This document shows positions 31,310-43,400 of a stretch of 64,000 bases of DNA, piece by piece. The position numbers and the translations under genes were made by a program. The notes beneath the pieces are model-generated. The model did not search any database and was not told the DNA's origin. It saw only the letters and a program-made list of their open reading frames with translations. The first letter of the stretch is position 1, and every line of letters begins with the position of its first letter. The stretch comes from Xylaria sp. FL1777 (Eukaryota; Ascomycota; Sordariomycetes; Xylariales; Xylariaceae). The stretch spans positions 48,864 to 112,863 of the forward strand of contig MU400635.1 of assembly GCA_022578965.1 (NCBI GenBank). The letters are read 5' to 3'.

Positions 31310-34260
31310 TCCGAGTGGATGTGTTGGACATCCGACCGCCGTTACTACCCCTGGAGGCTGGAGTCAATCACAGCATGCCTTATATGTGTATTTGAAGCAT
31401 GAGGGTAATTTGTACGTTGTAAAATAGTTCATACCCGATAAGACTTGAAGAGGGGTTTGCTATAAACAGTGACATTGTACACTTTCTCCGTGTGAGTCAG
31501 TAAGTAGCTAAGCTAAAAAAAAAAAAAAAAGGAAAGAGAGAGACCGACTTACCTTCTGTTATCCGCGGGAATTCTTTTAAAAGCATCTACAGGATGACAT
31601 TAGGAGGAGTAAATGACCTTAAATCTAGGACGGGGAGGAAATTGCTGCTTGGTGGGAATTACAGAACCATCATCTGAATTGTAGCCCTTCTATCGCTAGC
31701 TTTAGGGTCGACTGGTCTTCGGTCCATCCCCTGTCTACGGTGTCTTTCCAAAGTCTGTATAGCAGCTCCGGCAGCTTAGGAACTTCTCAGCTAAGTAGAT
31801 GTAAGTAAATGGAAACGGACGTGGTGACTTGACCTGTAGTAAGATACGCATTGGAATTGGATGACATGGTTATAGTCATGATCTGAAACCAATATATCTA
31901 GCAATTCACTATAAAGCAACTATGATGATCTATCTTTGGGGACTTGGAATCAGCTCGATCCAGTCCCAGATCAATGATGGGACTGAAATTTATAGTTGCT
32001 TTTAATTGCCTCTAGGTATTTTCATCGTGGTAAAAAAAAATTCTATAAAAGATCTGTTCTGTTGGTGTTGTTAGATATACCCTGTAAGTGTGTTGCGGCG
32101 TTCATACGTATTATAATATTAGACAATGCAACTGTTGGTCATGATTTTTGGACTGAAACTAACTGTTGTTGTCCGTTTCCTACTACGCCTTGTGCCGTAG
32201 TTATCCTTTCCTATTAATAGTAACTACTTGAACTTTGTTTACTTTGTTGAAGTATAAAGTAATTCTGGATATCAAGTATCAGAAATAATAATATTTGGTT
32301 TAGCATATACTTTATACTTGCACTTATATCTTTTTAATTATATAGTAACCGTTATTTCTACCGGCTCTACGAACTCAAACTCTTCAAGACAAAGATTAGG
32401 GCAAGCCGGGATAAGGAGAGAAGATTCTGTGACAAATTGGACATTTCCCAGCAAGTAAGGCATTTAATTATGCTTCTACGGTAATGGTATGATTGAAGGT
32501 AGCTTCACGGGAAAGGTCAACGAGTGTCTGCACATATCCGTTAAAGCCGCTTTAACGGAGCTGTGGGCAAAGCACTTCACGACGTCTGTGTGTCTCGTTC
32601 TAATATAACCAACTCTTAGAGAACCGCCAGTCTAATCTGTAAGTCTCGTGTACTCGTACTAGTTACAAATTTGCCTAGGTCTTACTCGTTACGTCTCGGT
32701 GAGAAGTTACTACCTGCCCAAAAGGCCAAGCAATTGTAGAACTAAATCACAAAAGCATGTGTCAATGTTCAGCTTCCTTGTTAGGGATTACTATCCGTGA
32801 TATTGAGGTCCGTGTGAGATGGTAGGAGTAACTTTAAATATTCTAGAGCTACCTGTGACTGGAATTAAACCAGTTCATAAACTAAGTGGCAATCTAGTAA
32901 ACGCCTCAGCTTTGAAAGCATCATAAGTTTCATATTGACTACTGGAAACTCGACGGTTAATTTAAATAGTTGATCGATAGCAAATTACGATGCCCACGGA
33001 TTATACAAGCGTCTGAGCACTCGTGTAGGCCTTGAATGCTAGCTCAGACGGACACGGCGCTGTATAAGGTATGTTTCTGTATAGATTTTCTTCCTATATT
33101 TTATGTGTTGATACCAAGTATTGCGCTATAGCCCTTCGTCGAAGGCAGTATTGAAGCATGTGTGTGTAGAATATGTCGCTCCCTTCGTCCGGTAATACAG
33201 CAAGAAATCGAAGGTTTCGCCATTAAAAGTGTCTCACAGCAAATCGCCGGCGGCTTCGTAGAAGCTTGTTGTAACTTCAAGGCCGCGACAATTTACAGTT
33301 GCACGTATTACCTCCCTCTCTTCTTTGATCCCTGGAAAAGACACACAGTGAATGAGGAGATATGAATAGGTTTCTACGTCTGCTGATTCTAGACGAAGAG
33401 TCTCTTCTTCCCTATTTCCGCTTCCGTGTCAAGAAGTCGCCTAGCTAGGTCCCGAGGGCCGCTCTTGTATTTTCTTACATGCTGCGACTTGTGAAGGTGT
33501 ACATTTAAGCTTTCCGATTTCTGTTGGAAAAGGAGCTGTCAACCACGTATGCGCGTTTAAAGTAGACGAGAATCTGTTTCCGAGCCGCCGTGTCTTTGAC
33601 ATTGAGTAGTTCCATAGCGATACGCTATGTTCGAATGAACCAGCGTCGAAATCTTTTTTCGAAGGCCCGCCCAGACGAACACCATCTAGATAGGAAGTGG
33701 CGTATCCATCTCGCTGATGGCGACATGGCGCGGAAATTATTCTTGGAGTTTGTCGTCTGCTAGGATATTCGAGCCTAATTATGAAGAAAAGGGGTTGGGA
33801 ATGATGTCGTGAAACTTTCGGCAATGAGACCTGATCAAGAAACTTGTTAGTGTTTCCCAAGTAGTTCAAGAGGATGATTAAACCCGGGTACCTAAGTAGG
33901 GAGTAGGTGGTTAGGATGGAGATAGGACGCCATAGGACATGAATGACCTCTGACAATAATAGATTCAAGGAGAAGGTGGGCAGAAGAAGAACGGAAGTCG
34001 GATAGCGCTTTCAGCTGTGAGGACTAAATCATCGACGTAGAAGGATACAGACCTGCCACCACCGTATTACCAGTACATCGAAACATAACTTCGAGTGGGG
34101 GAAAACTGGGTGATGGTGGCCAGTGAAAGTAATTTTCCCTGAGAGTTCCAGTGAGAGAATATTAGGTTGTTTTCATACACGTAGGAGACGATAGGAGACA
34201 ACACGGTTCCGTGTAATGATATCATGGATAGCAAAGGCATTAACAAGAGGCAAAGAGCGT
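31310..34260. other. Gene-poor transition zone
   Basis: Almost 3 kb with no supportable gene, of intermediate base composition, leading into the A+T block. Homopolymer runs occur at 31516-31530 (A) and 32032-32040 (A). The longest minus-strand frame (33441-33968, 175 codons) has no motif I recognise and could be a degraded fragment. Confidence 0.5.
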
Positions 34261-34269
34261 ACTAGCATT

Positions 34270-37200
34270 AAATAAGGCTTAATATACTGTGTATTTTATA
34301 ATAGTTAAAACCTGAAAGTGTAATAAAACTAGCTAAGTAGCTAGCCGAAAGTCTGGCTTATAAAGTAGTAAGCTATAGTACATATATTATAAAGCTATAA
34401 GCTAAGTGCTAAGTTATATAACCTAATAATTTATTTTTTAAAAAAAAAGAATTATATTTTTATAATACTTTTATTATTATTATATTATTACTAGAACTTT
34501 TTAACTTTAATTTGCTTTATAATATTTTTATTATTTTTGTACTTAGGTTTTTTTTTTTTGTTAAACTTGTTATTTTTAGCGATTAAGATTTTAACTTTTT
34601 AAATCTTTTTAATAGCTTTTTTTTTAGTTAACTTGCTATTAAAAACTAGAATTTCTTTAATTAAATTATTAAGCTAAGTATAAATTTTTATACTAAGTTT
34701 TTTTAAGTTGTTTTAAATTAAAACGCTTTATTTTAAGTGCTATAATATAGTTTTTAGTATAGCTTTTATAATAAAGTTATAAAAGCTATAATTATTATAT
34801 TTTTTTTTTTTAAGTATTAAATAATAAACTAAAAAAAGTTTAGCATTAAAAAAAATAACTAGCTAAAATTTAAGGTAAATAGTTATAATTTATTTATTAA
34901 CTAGCAAAATAATAAGCATATATTATATATTATAAAAATAATAATAAATATAAATAGCTATATTATTTATAATATAATTAAAACTATTTTTTATTATTAA
35001 GTTGCTTATAATATATTTTAGTAAAAAAGTTAAAACTAATAGTTTAGTAAAAAAAAACTTAAAAATTAATAGCTTAATTAAATTAAAGTTAATTTTTGCT
35101 TTTTTAGCTTTAGCTTTATAACGCTTAAAGTTTTTTTGTTATTTATTTAAGTTTTACTAAACGTAATATTAAACTTTATTAAGTTAATTAATATTTATAG
35201 TAGTTTATTTATTGCTTGCTTTTTTAACTATTAGTTTAATTTAACTTTTTATTTTTTAAATTATATAGCAAGCTTTTAAAGCGTAAACAATAATAGCTTA
35301 ATTATTTTATATAAATTTTAAATATTATATAATAAAACTATATAGATTTTTTAATATAACTTTAAATTTAAGCTTTTATAGCTTATTATTATAATTATAA
35401 ACATAATAATTATTGCTATAAATAAAACAGCATAAAGTATTATAGTAATATTAATTATATTTATAGTTTATATAATAAAATTTATATAGTTATTTTTAAA
35501 AGTTTTTTTTAAAAATAAATATAGCTTTTTTAGCAATATAATATTAATTAAAGTTTTTAAGCTAACATAAGGTTTTTATGCTTAATTATGCTTTATTATT
35601 ACAAAAATAAATAGTAATATATTTAATATAAATAAAAATAATTGCATTAAAATTGCTATTTTTAATAAAGCTAAAGCTATAAATATAAGTAAAGTTAGTA
35701 ATAATAAAATTATATTTATAGCTTTATATTATAGTAATAGTTTAAATATTAATTTTTTTAAAGCAAATTTTAATAAAACTATATTTATTATAATAAAGTT
35801 TTAATAAATTTATTTAAGCGTTATATAAAATAATAACGCTTATTGTTAAATAAGCTTTGTACGATTGTACGTTTAATATATATGTGTTAAAACAAAGTAC
35901 AATAATCTTTGTATTATAAGCTGTTTATATTTTGTATATTTAAAAGAAAAAAAAGTTCGTACGAAGCAAAAGTTCTTTTTTATATGTAAGAACTTTGCTA
36001 ACGTATAAGCTAAACTAATACTAAAATTACTTCGGTTTATATAATAGCTTTTATATAAAGTAGTTTTTATATAAAACTTATTATATATATTATATATAAA
36101 AGTTGCAATTAATAACTAGTTATTTTAATACTAGTTACTTTTTTTTTAGTTGTAATTCTTTTTATATAATGCTATTTAAAAAAAATAAAAAAAAATAGTT
36201 CTATAAAAAATTAAACATTTAGTATTTTAGTTCTTGCAAAAAAAGGGTTGCTTATATGTTTACTTTTTTTGAACTTTATAGTTATATAAAGCTTAAGTTT
36301 AAAAGTAGTTACTTTTTAAATAAAGCACTTAAACTTTTATGCGGTTTAATTATTGCTAGCATAATTAAGGTTTTTTGTTTTTATTGTTATATAGTTAACT
36401 AACGTTAGCTAATAATATAAAGTAAAATATTAGCAGTAAGCAATTTATACTAAAGTTAATTAAAAGTTCCTTTTTTGTATAGTAGTAAGTTTAGTAATAT
36501 ATTAAAATATAAAAGCTAGGCTTTATTTATAAAAAAAGCTTAAATTTTATAGTGCTTTTTGTTGCTTTTATATCTTTAAACCTTTTATTTTGTATAGCTG
36601 CTTATTTTGCTATTAGCTGCTTTATATACACATATATATATTTATAATAGCTTTATACTTAGTTATTTTTACATATATACTTATATATATATATATATAT
36701 ATTTATATAATAGTTACTTTATTATAATATAATATTAATAGTTGTTAGCTTTGCGTTATAAACTAAAACAGTAGTTATAATGTTATATAACTATTAATTA
36801 GTAATTTTAACAATTAACTGTTTTTTTAGTTGCTATATATAAATATATATATTTGTTTTTTTTTTATATAACTTATTGTTTAAGTAATTTGCTAATAATT
36901 GTTTGTTATATAAAAAATAACAAATTTTAAGTTACATTAATGCCCTTAGTTAATATTAAGGTTTAAATTTTGCATAATGCTTTAATTGCTTTTATTATAG
37001 CTTAAATAATTTATTATAAAAGCTACTTTTATATAGTATTTATTTAGTTGCGTAGTACTATAGTTGCTTTATGTAGCTAAAATGCTTATATAAACTATAA
37101 AAGCTTTTTATTTTAAAGTTATTAACAAGTAGTAAAATTTTAAGGTAATATATGTGCTATATACGTTTAATAATTACATAGTGCTTGTTATGATTATTAT

Positions 37201-37759
37201 ACTTAAATAAATAAAAAAAGGTTAAGTGTTATATAGTAGTTTAATAAAAAAAGTAAAAAAAAATATTAAGCATTTATATATAGCTTAAAGAATAGTTATA
37301 CAAAAAAAAATATAAGATTTATAATGTTTTATAGTTTTTAGTGTTTTTTTTAAAATTAAATATATATTTATTTGTTGCTTTTTTATTTATTATATAATTA
37401 TTATAATAATTTCTATACAAAAATATTCTTTTAACTTTTTTTTTTAATTTGTTTATATAAAAGTTGTTTTTACTTTTTTTTTACGAATGCTTTTATTTGT
37501 ACAGTTAGCTAGTTTATAAATACTAGAGTTTTTAGCGCTTAGTTTAGTGTTTTTTTTATAAACGCGTTAGCTAGATTATTTTTGCTATTAATTTATTATA
37601 CTTTAGAGATTTTTTTTCTTTTGTACGACTTTTTAAATAACATAATATTAATTATAAGGCGTTTTTTTTAAGTAGTTTTTAGCTTTACTAAACAGTTATA
37701 CAACAATTTTAAGTTTAAATATAGTACAGCAAAAATTAGAAGTATTTCTAGCATAGTGA
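34270..37759. other. Unassigned A+T-rich sequence
   Basis: Left portion of the A+T block. I find no paired repeat or protein relic that can be named here. It is presumably decayed transposon sequence because its base composition matches that of the identifiable elements. Confidence 0.4.
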
Positions 37760-38062
37760 AATGGAGCAATACAATCGTGCAAAATCTACTATACCACTTC
37801 AATTGCAAGAAAATAAGTCATAACTTACGCATCCAAGCAATTAGGCCATATATAAATTAAAAAATTAAACAATTAATTAAAGGGCTATCTAACAATATAA
37901 ATAAAGCAACTGTAGCTAATTTCCATTTTGTTGTGCGTTATTATTAAGTTTATACTTCAAAATTTAGCGCAATATTTATACTTTTATTCTTACTATATAA
38001 CTTAGCTTAAACTTACTTTAACTAGCTAATTAGCTTATTTAGCTACTTTATTTTACTTTAAT
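37760..38062. repeat. 303-bp LTR-like repeat, copy A (least mutated)
   Basis: First of three copies of a 303-bp repeat (others at 39101 and 53780). The copies align base for base, differing by transitions. Copy A keeps the most C and G, especially over its first ~80 bases (AATGGAGCAATACAATCGTG against AATAAAGCAGTGCAATTATA in copy B). It contains a CATATATAAAT TATA-like box and an AATAAAG signal, as an LTR would. The sequence just right of it, TTTTTCTTTA, reads as a purine tract on the minus strand, which would suit the 3' LTR of a minus-strand element. Confidence 0.65.
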
Positions 38063-39100
38063 TTTTCTTTATTAAAATATAGTTGCTTTTAGTTTATTTT
38101 AATACTTATAATTATATAGTTTTTTATTTTTATTAGCGTTTTTTAAACAAAATTAATATTATTTTCTTTTGTTTATTTAGTTTTATAAGTTTTTTTTTAT
38201 TCTTTTTGCTATATTTAAAAATAGCTTAAGCTTTAGCGCTTATAAAAGCATTATAGCTTTATTAAAACTAGTTTTAGCTTTTTTACGTATTTAAATATAT
38301 AAGCAAAAACTTTTAGAAATACTTAGCGTTTTTTTTATAAAAGTGCTTATAAAAAGTCTATATTTCTTTTTTTCTAAACTATTAAGCTTAGCTAAGTTTT
38401 ATATTTAGCTTATTATACTTAAAAGAAAAAATATCTGCAAAAGTTTTTATAGCAAAATAATTTTATACTGCTAAAACGTCTTTATATTGCTTATAATATA
38501 ACTTTTTTAGTGTAATTATTAGTTCTTTTTGCTAGGAACTTTTTTTGCGCTTTAAAGTAAAAAGCACTAAAAAAATAAAACAATTAACTTTTAGTTTTTT
38601 TTTTAGCGTTTTTCTTTTATTCTATGTATTTTTAGCGCTTAATAATAAAAAAGCTAACTTATTAAATTTAAAAAAAGTTGCTTTTAGTTCTTTTAGGAAA
38701 TAATAAAGCTTAACGCTTATTAAAAGCAATAAACATAAATCTTTTTGCAACTTAAAGCTAAAGTGCTCTTTAAAGTTTGCTTTTAAAAATTAAATAAGCT
38801 ATTTATAACTTTTTTAATCGTTAATACTTTTTTTTAAATACTAGCTTATTAAGTTATAAAACATATAGTATAAATATAAAGCTTTAATAAACTTATATAT
38901 ATAGTTATTGCGCTAGTAAAAGCAAAAAAATATAAAATAGCTTAATATAACCTTTATATTAAAATGCTTTATTATTTAATACTCTTATAATTTCTAGAAA
39001 ATTTATTTGTTATTTTTATTAGTAGTATATTTAAAGTTTAAAATATATGCTACTCTTAAAACAGTATTAATAAAAATAATAATCTAGTGATTATTTAAGC

Positions 39101-39403
39101 AATAAAGCAGTGCAATTATATAAGATTTATTATACTATTTTAATTGTAAAAAGATAAGTTATAACTTATGCATTTAAGCAATTAGGCCATATATAAATTA
39201 AAAAATTAAACAATTAATTAAAGGGCTATTTAATAATATAAATAAAGCAACTATAGCTAATTTCCATTTTATTGTATGTTATTATTAAGTTTATACTTTA
39301 AAATCTAGCGCAATATTTATACTTTTATTCCTACTATATAACTTAGTTTAAACTTACTTTAACTAGCTAATTAGCTTATTTAGCTACTTTATTTTATTTT
39401 AAT
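39101..39403. repeat. 303-bp LTR-like repeat, copy B
   Basis: Second copy of the repeat, colinear with copy A at 37760 and copy C at 53780. More heavily converted to A and T than copy A. It starts exactly where tandem unit 2 begins. Confidence 0.65.
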
Positions 39404-40441
39404 TTTTCTTTATTAAAATATAGCTGCTTTTAGTTTATTTTAATACTTATAATTATATAGTTTTTTATTTTTATTAGCATTTTTTAAACAAAGTTAATAT
39501 TATTTTTTTTTACTTATTTAATTTTATAAGTTTTTTTTTATTTTTTTTACTACGTTTAAAAATAGCTTAAGCTTTAGCGTTTATAAAAGCATTATAGCTT
39601 TGTTAAAACTAATTTTAGCTTTTTTATGTATTTAAATATATAAGCAAAAGCTTTTAAAAGTGCTTAGCGTTTTTTTTATAAAAGTGCTTATAAAAAATTT
39701 GTACTTTTTTTTTTTTAAACTATTAAGCTTAGCTAAGTTTTATATTTAGCTTATTATACTTAAAAAAAAGAATATTTATAAGAGTTTTTATAGCAAAATA
39801 ACTTTGTATTGCTAAAATGTTCTTATATTGCTTATAATATAACTTTTTTAATATAATTATTAGTTTTTTTTGCTAGGAACTTTTTTTGCGCTTTAAAATA
39901 AAAAGTATTAAAAAAATAAAACAATTAATTTTTAGTTTTTTTTTTGGCGTTTTTTCTTTACTTCGTATATTTTTAGTGCTTAATAGTAAAAAAGCTAACT
40001 TATTAAATCTAAAAAAAGTTACTTTTAGTTTTTTTAAAAAATAATAAAGCTTAATGTTTATTAAAAGCAATAAACGTAGATTTTTTTGCAACTTAAAGCT
40101 AAAGTGCTTTTTAAAGTTTGCTTTTAAAAATTAAATAAGCTATTTATAACTTTTTTAATTATTAATACTTTTTTTTAAATATTAGCTTATTAAGTTGCAA
40201 AACATATAATATAAATATAAAGCTTTAATAAACTTGCATATATAATTATTGCGCTAATAAAAACAAAAAAGTATAAAATAGCTTAATATAACCTTTATAT
40301 TAAAGTATTTTATTGTTTAATATTTTTGTAATCTTTAAAAAACTTGTTTGTTATTTTTATTAGTAGTATGTTTAAAGTTTAAAATATATGCTACTTTTAA
40401 AACAATATTAATAAAAATAGTAATTTAATAATTATTTAAGT

Positions 40442-43400
40442 AATATTTTATTATAAGATATTTTATTTAAAAAGTTATAGCAATTATTATAGCTTATTTT
40501 ATGTTTTGCTAGTTTATAAGAAGATTTTTTATAAACTAGTTATACTTAAGTTTAATACTTATTTTTAGAGCTTTAGCTTTTTTATTTATATATAGCTAAA
40601 GCAATACGTTTAGCAAAGCTTTTATTTTGTGCTTATTTAGCTATTTTTTAGCGTTTAGCTTTATAAGAACATTTGTAATATAAACAGCTTTAATTTTTTA
40701 TTTTGTAGTGTTTACTTTATAAAAGTTTTTATAGCAACTATAAATAGCAAGCTTTTTTTAATAATTTAAATATTTTTGTTTATATTAGTAAGTTTTTTTA
40801 TCAGCTATTTATTGTTTTAAAAAAAAAGTTTTTAGCTATTACTTTTTATTATTTTTATATATTGTTTTTAGAACTTTACTTAGCAAAAAATAATAAGCTA
40901 GCTTTTGTTTATTATAAAGTTTTAGTTTATTAAAATGTTTTATGTTATTATTTTTTTAATAATTATTTAAAGCTTTTTTTAATAGCAGTTTTTTTAAGGA
41001 TTTTATAAATAATAACTATTAAATATTTAGTTTTTATATTATAGGTTTTTATTTTTTATGTAGTTTTAGCTTTATTGCTAAAACTATTAGATTTTTTATA
41101 AACGCAACGTTAGATTTATTAAAGCAAAAATTGTTATTTTTATAATGTTTTTTAATTTTAAATAAATACTATATTAATATTATAGAACTTTTTATAGCTA
41201 TAAATTTTAATATTTAGTTTATAGCTTATAAAAATGCTTTTAAATATTTAGTTTTTAGTTTAAATATATAAGATAGCATTTTATTTGCGTTTATTAAGCA
41301 GTTTTATATAGCAAAGTATGCTATAAAAGCTTTTCTTTAAAAATTAAGCGCTTTTTTATTAAACAATAAGTTAAAAGTATAAAAAACTTTTATTAAGATT
41401 ACGTATAGTATAAACTACTAATATTTTAATGCTTTTTTATTATAATACTTTTTATGTATTAAGTATATTGCTTTTTTTTATATTTGTTAAACTAAGTTTA
41501 AAGATAAATTTTAGCAAGTTTTGCTATTTTTAAAAAACGTATAGCTAAAGTGTTTTTTTAGTACTACTTTTTCTTTTTTTTTTAGGTTTTTAAAAAACAA
41601 ACTTTTTATAAAGGTTACTTTTTCTTATATAAAATAAAACTCCAAAATAAACTTTAAAAAAACATTAACTAAAAAAAGCAATATGTTTTTTAATTAAATA
41701 TTCTTTATATTTAGTTCTTTAATTTACAAAAAAAGCTAGCAAGCTAAATATTTTTTATACTTTAAATTTTTAATAATTACTAGCTTTTTTTTAAAGCTGT
41801 TTTTAAAAAGCTGTTAATTTTTAAAGAAAAGCTTTTTATAATTAGCAGTTAAATTTATATATACATGTTTATTTTCTTTTTTTTTTGTTTTTCTTTTAAA
41901 GTTTGCTATTTTTTGTATTAGTTATTTGTATGCTTTAGTATTAAGTATTAGCTTTGCAAAACTTTTAAAAAAAAATGCTTTTATTTTTAGTTAATTTATA
42001 GTACTAATAACTTCTTTAAAAATAAAAAATATAATAATTAAAAGCGTATATATATAATAAAAGCAATTTTTAATAATATTTAAGCGTATATATACTTTTG
42101 TTATATTTTATAATTTAATAAAAAATATAAGCAAGTTAAAAATTCTAATGTAAATTAAAAGTATAAAAGCAAATAATATAAAAAGTATAAAATGCAAATA
42201 TTAATATTAGTACTGCTTGCTTTATGCAGTTTAATATTTTTAATTGCTAATTTAAGTTATTATTTTTTAATAATTATAAAATCTTTTAAATATAAATATT
42301 AAAAGCATTTATGCTAAATATAAAAAGTTAAAACTTATTAAGTAAATAAAATAGCAAAGTTAAATATAAATAAAAAGTTTAGTAAAGCAAATATAATAAA
42401 AAAAAAGCTAAAATATATATTTTTAAACTAATGTATTTTTTTTTTATAAACTTATTATACTATTTTTAATTTATTAATTAATTATTTTATTACTAAAATA
42501 AATTATTAATTGCTAAATACTTTTATAACAATTATTTTTTATATATTTATGCTAGTATTAATTAAAAAATAAGCAAATAAAGTAGTTTTAATTAACTAAA
42601 TAATTATTTTTTAACTTTTTTTTAATATATTTATAACTTACTTTTTTTAAACATTTATTGTTACTAATAATAAAGTAAATAATTTAAGCTTTAATAAGTA
42701 TAAAAAAAAAGCTTGTTTTTTTTTTTAATCTGTTTTTTTTTAAGTAGTTCTAAAGCTTAAATCTTTTTTGCAATTTTTTTTTTTAGTGCTTAAGTCTTTA
42801 AATTACTTAAATTACGCTTTTATTATAAAGTTTTTGTTTTTAAGTAGTATAATTAATGCTTGCTTAACTAAGCATTTAAAAAATAATTCTTGCATTATTA
42901 ATAAAGTTTTAAACAATTAAAAAGCATTATAGCAATTAACTAATATTTAAAAAATTAATATTACTTAGCTAATAAATAGTTGTACTTATAATATTTAAAA
43001 AGTTAAGTTTATTAATAAATAGTAAAATATATATGCTTTTTTTTTTCTTAAATTTTATCTTTTTTATTTAGCTAACTTTTTTTGTTTTATATAACTAAGC
43101 ATTAAGCTATTTATAAATTAAAATTCTTAGTAATAATATTAGCAGCAAATATATTTAATAAAAAGTTAGTTATAATTTTTTTTATATATACTATATAAAT
43201 TAATATATTTAAGCTAGCTTTAGCTAAATAAAAAAGCAAAAACATTTAAAATTTTGCTTATTATATATAAAAGCAACTAAAAGTAATTCTTAAAGCAAAT
43301 ATATATATTAGATTTTTTATAACTTTTGCTAATTTATAGTTATGTTTATATAGCTGTTTAAAATATAAAATGCTATACTTTGTAAGCATTACAAATAGTT

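Larger units (their letters stand above)
37760..40441. repeat. 1,341-bp direct tandem duplication
   Basis: Unit 1 (37760-39100) and unit 2 (39101-40441) are adjacent, head to tail and colinear along their whole length. Examples are the shared ATTAGGCCATATATAAATTA near 37842 and 39181, and TTTTATTAGTAGTAT near 39016 and 40356. Differences are overwhelmingly C/T and G/A. After 40441 the similarity stops. Each unit begins with the 303-bp LTR-like repeat followed by ~1,038 bp of other sequence. Confidence 0.75.

Noticed and set aside
33441..33968. 175-codon minus-strand open frame next to the A+T block
   Set aside because: No recognisable domain or splice partner; could be a degraded fragment but cannot be supported.
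39873..40091. Open frames of 60-95 codons inside the A+T block (also 46018-46224 and 55952-56239)
   Set aside because: Phe/Leu/Lys-only low-complexity translations expected by chance in A+T-rich DNA.
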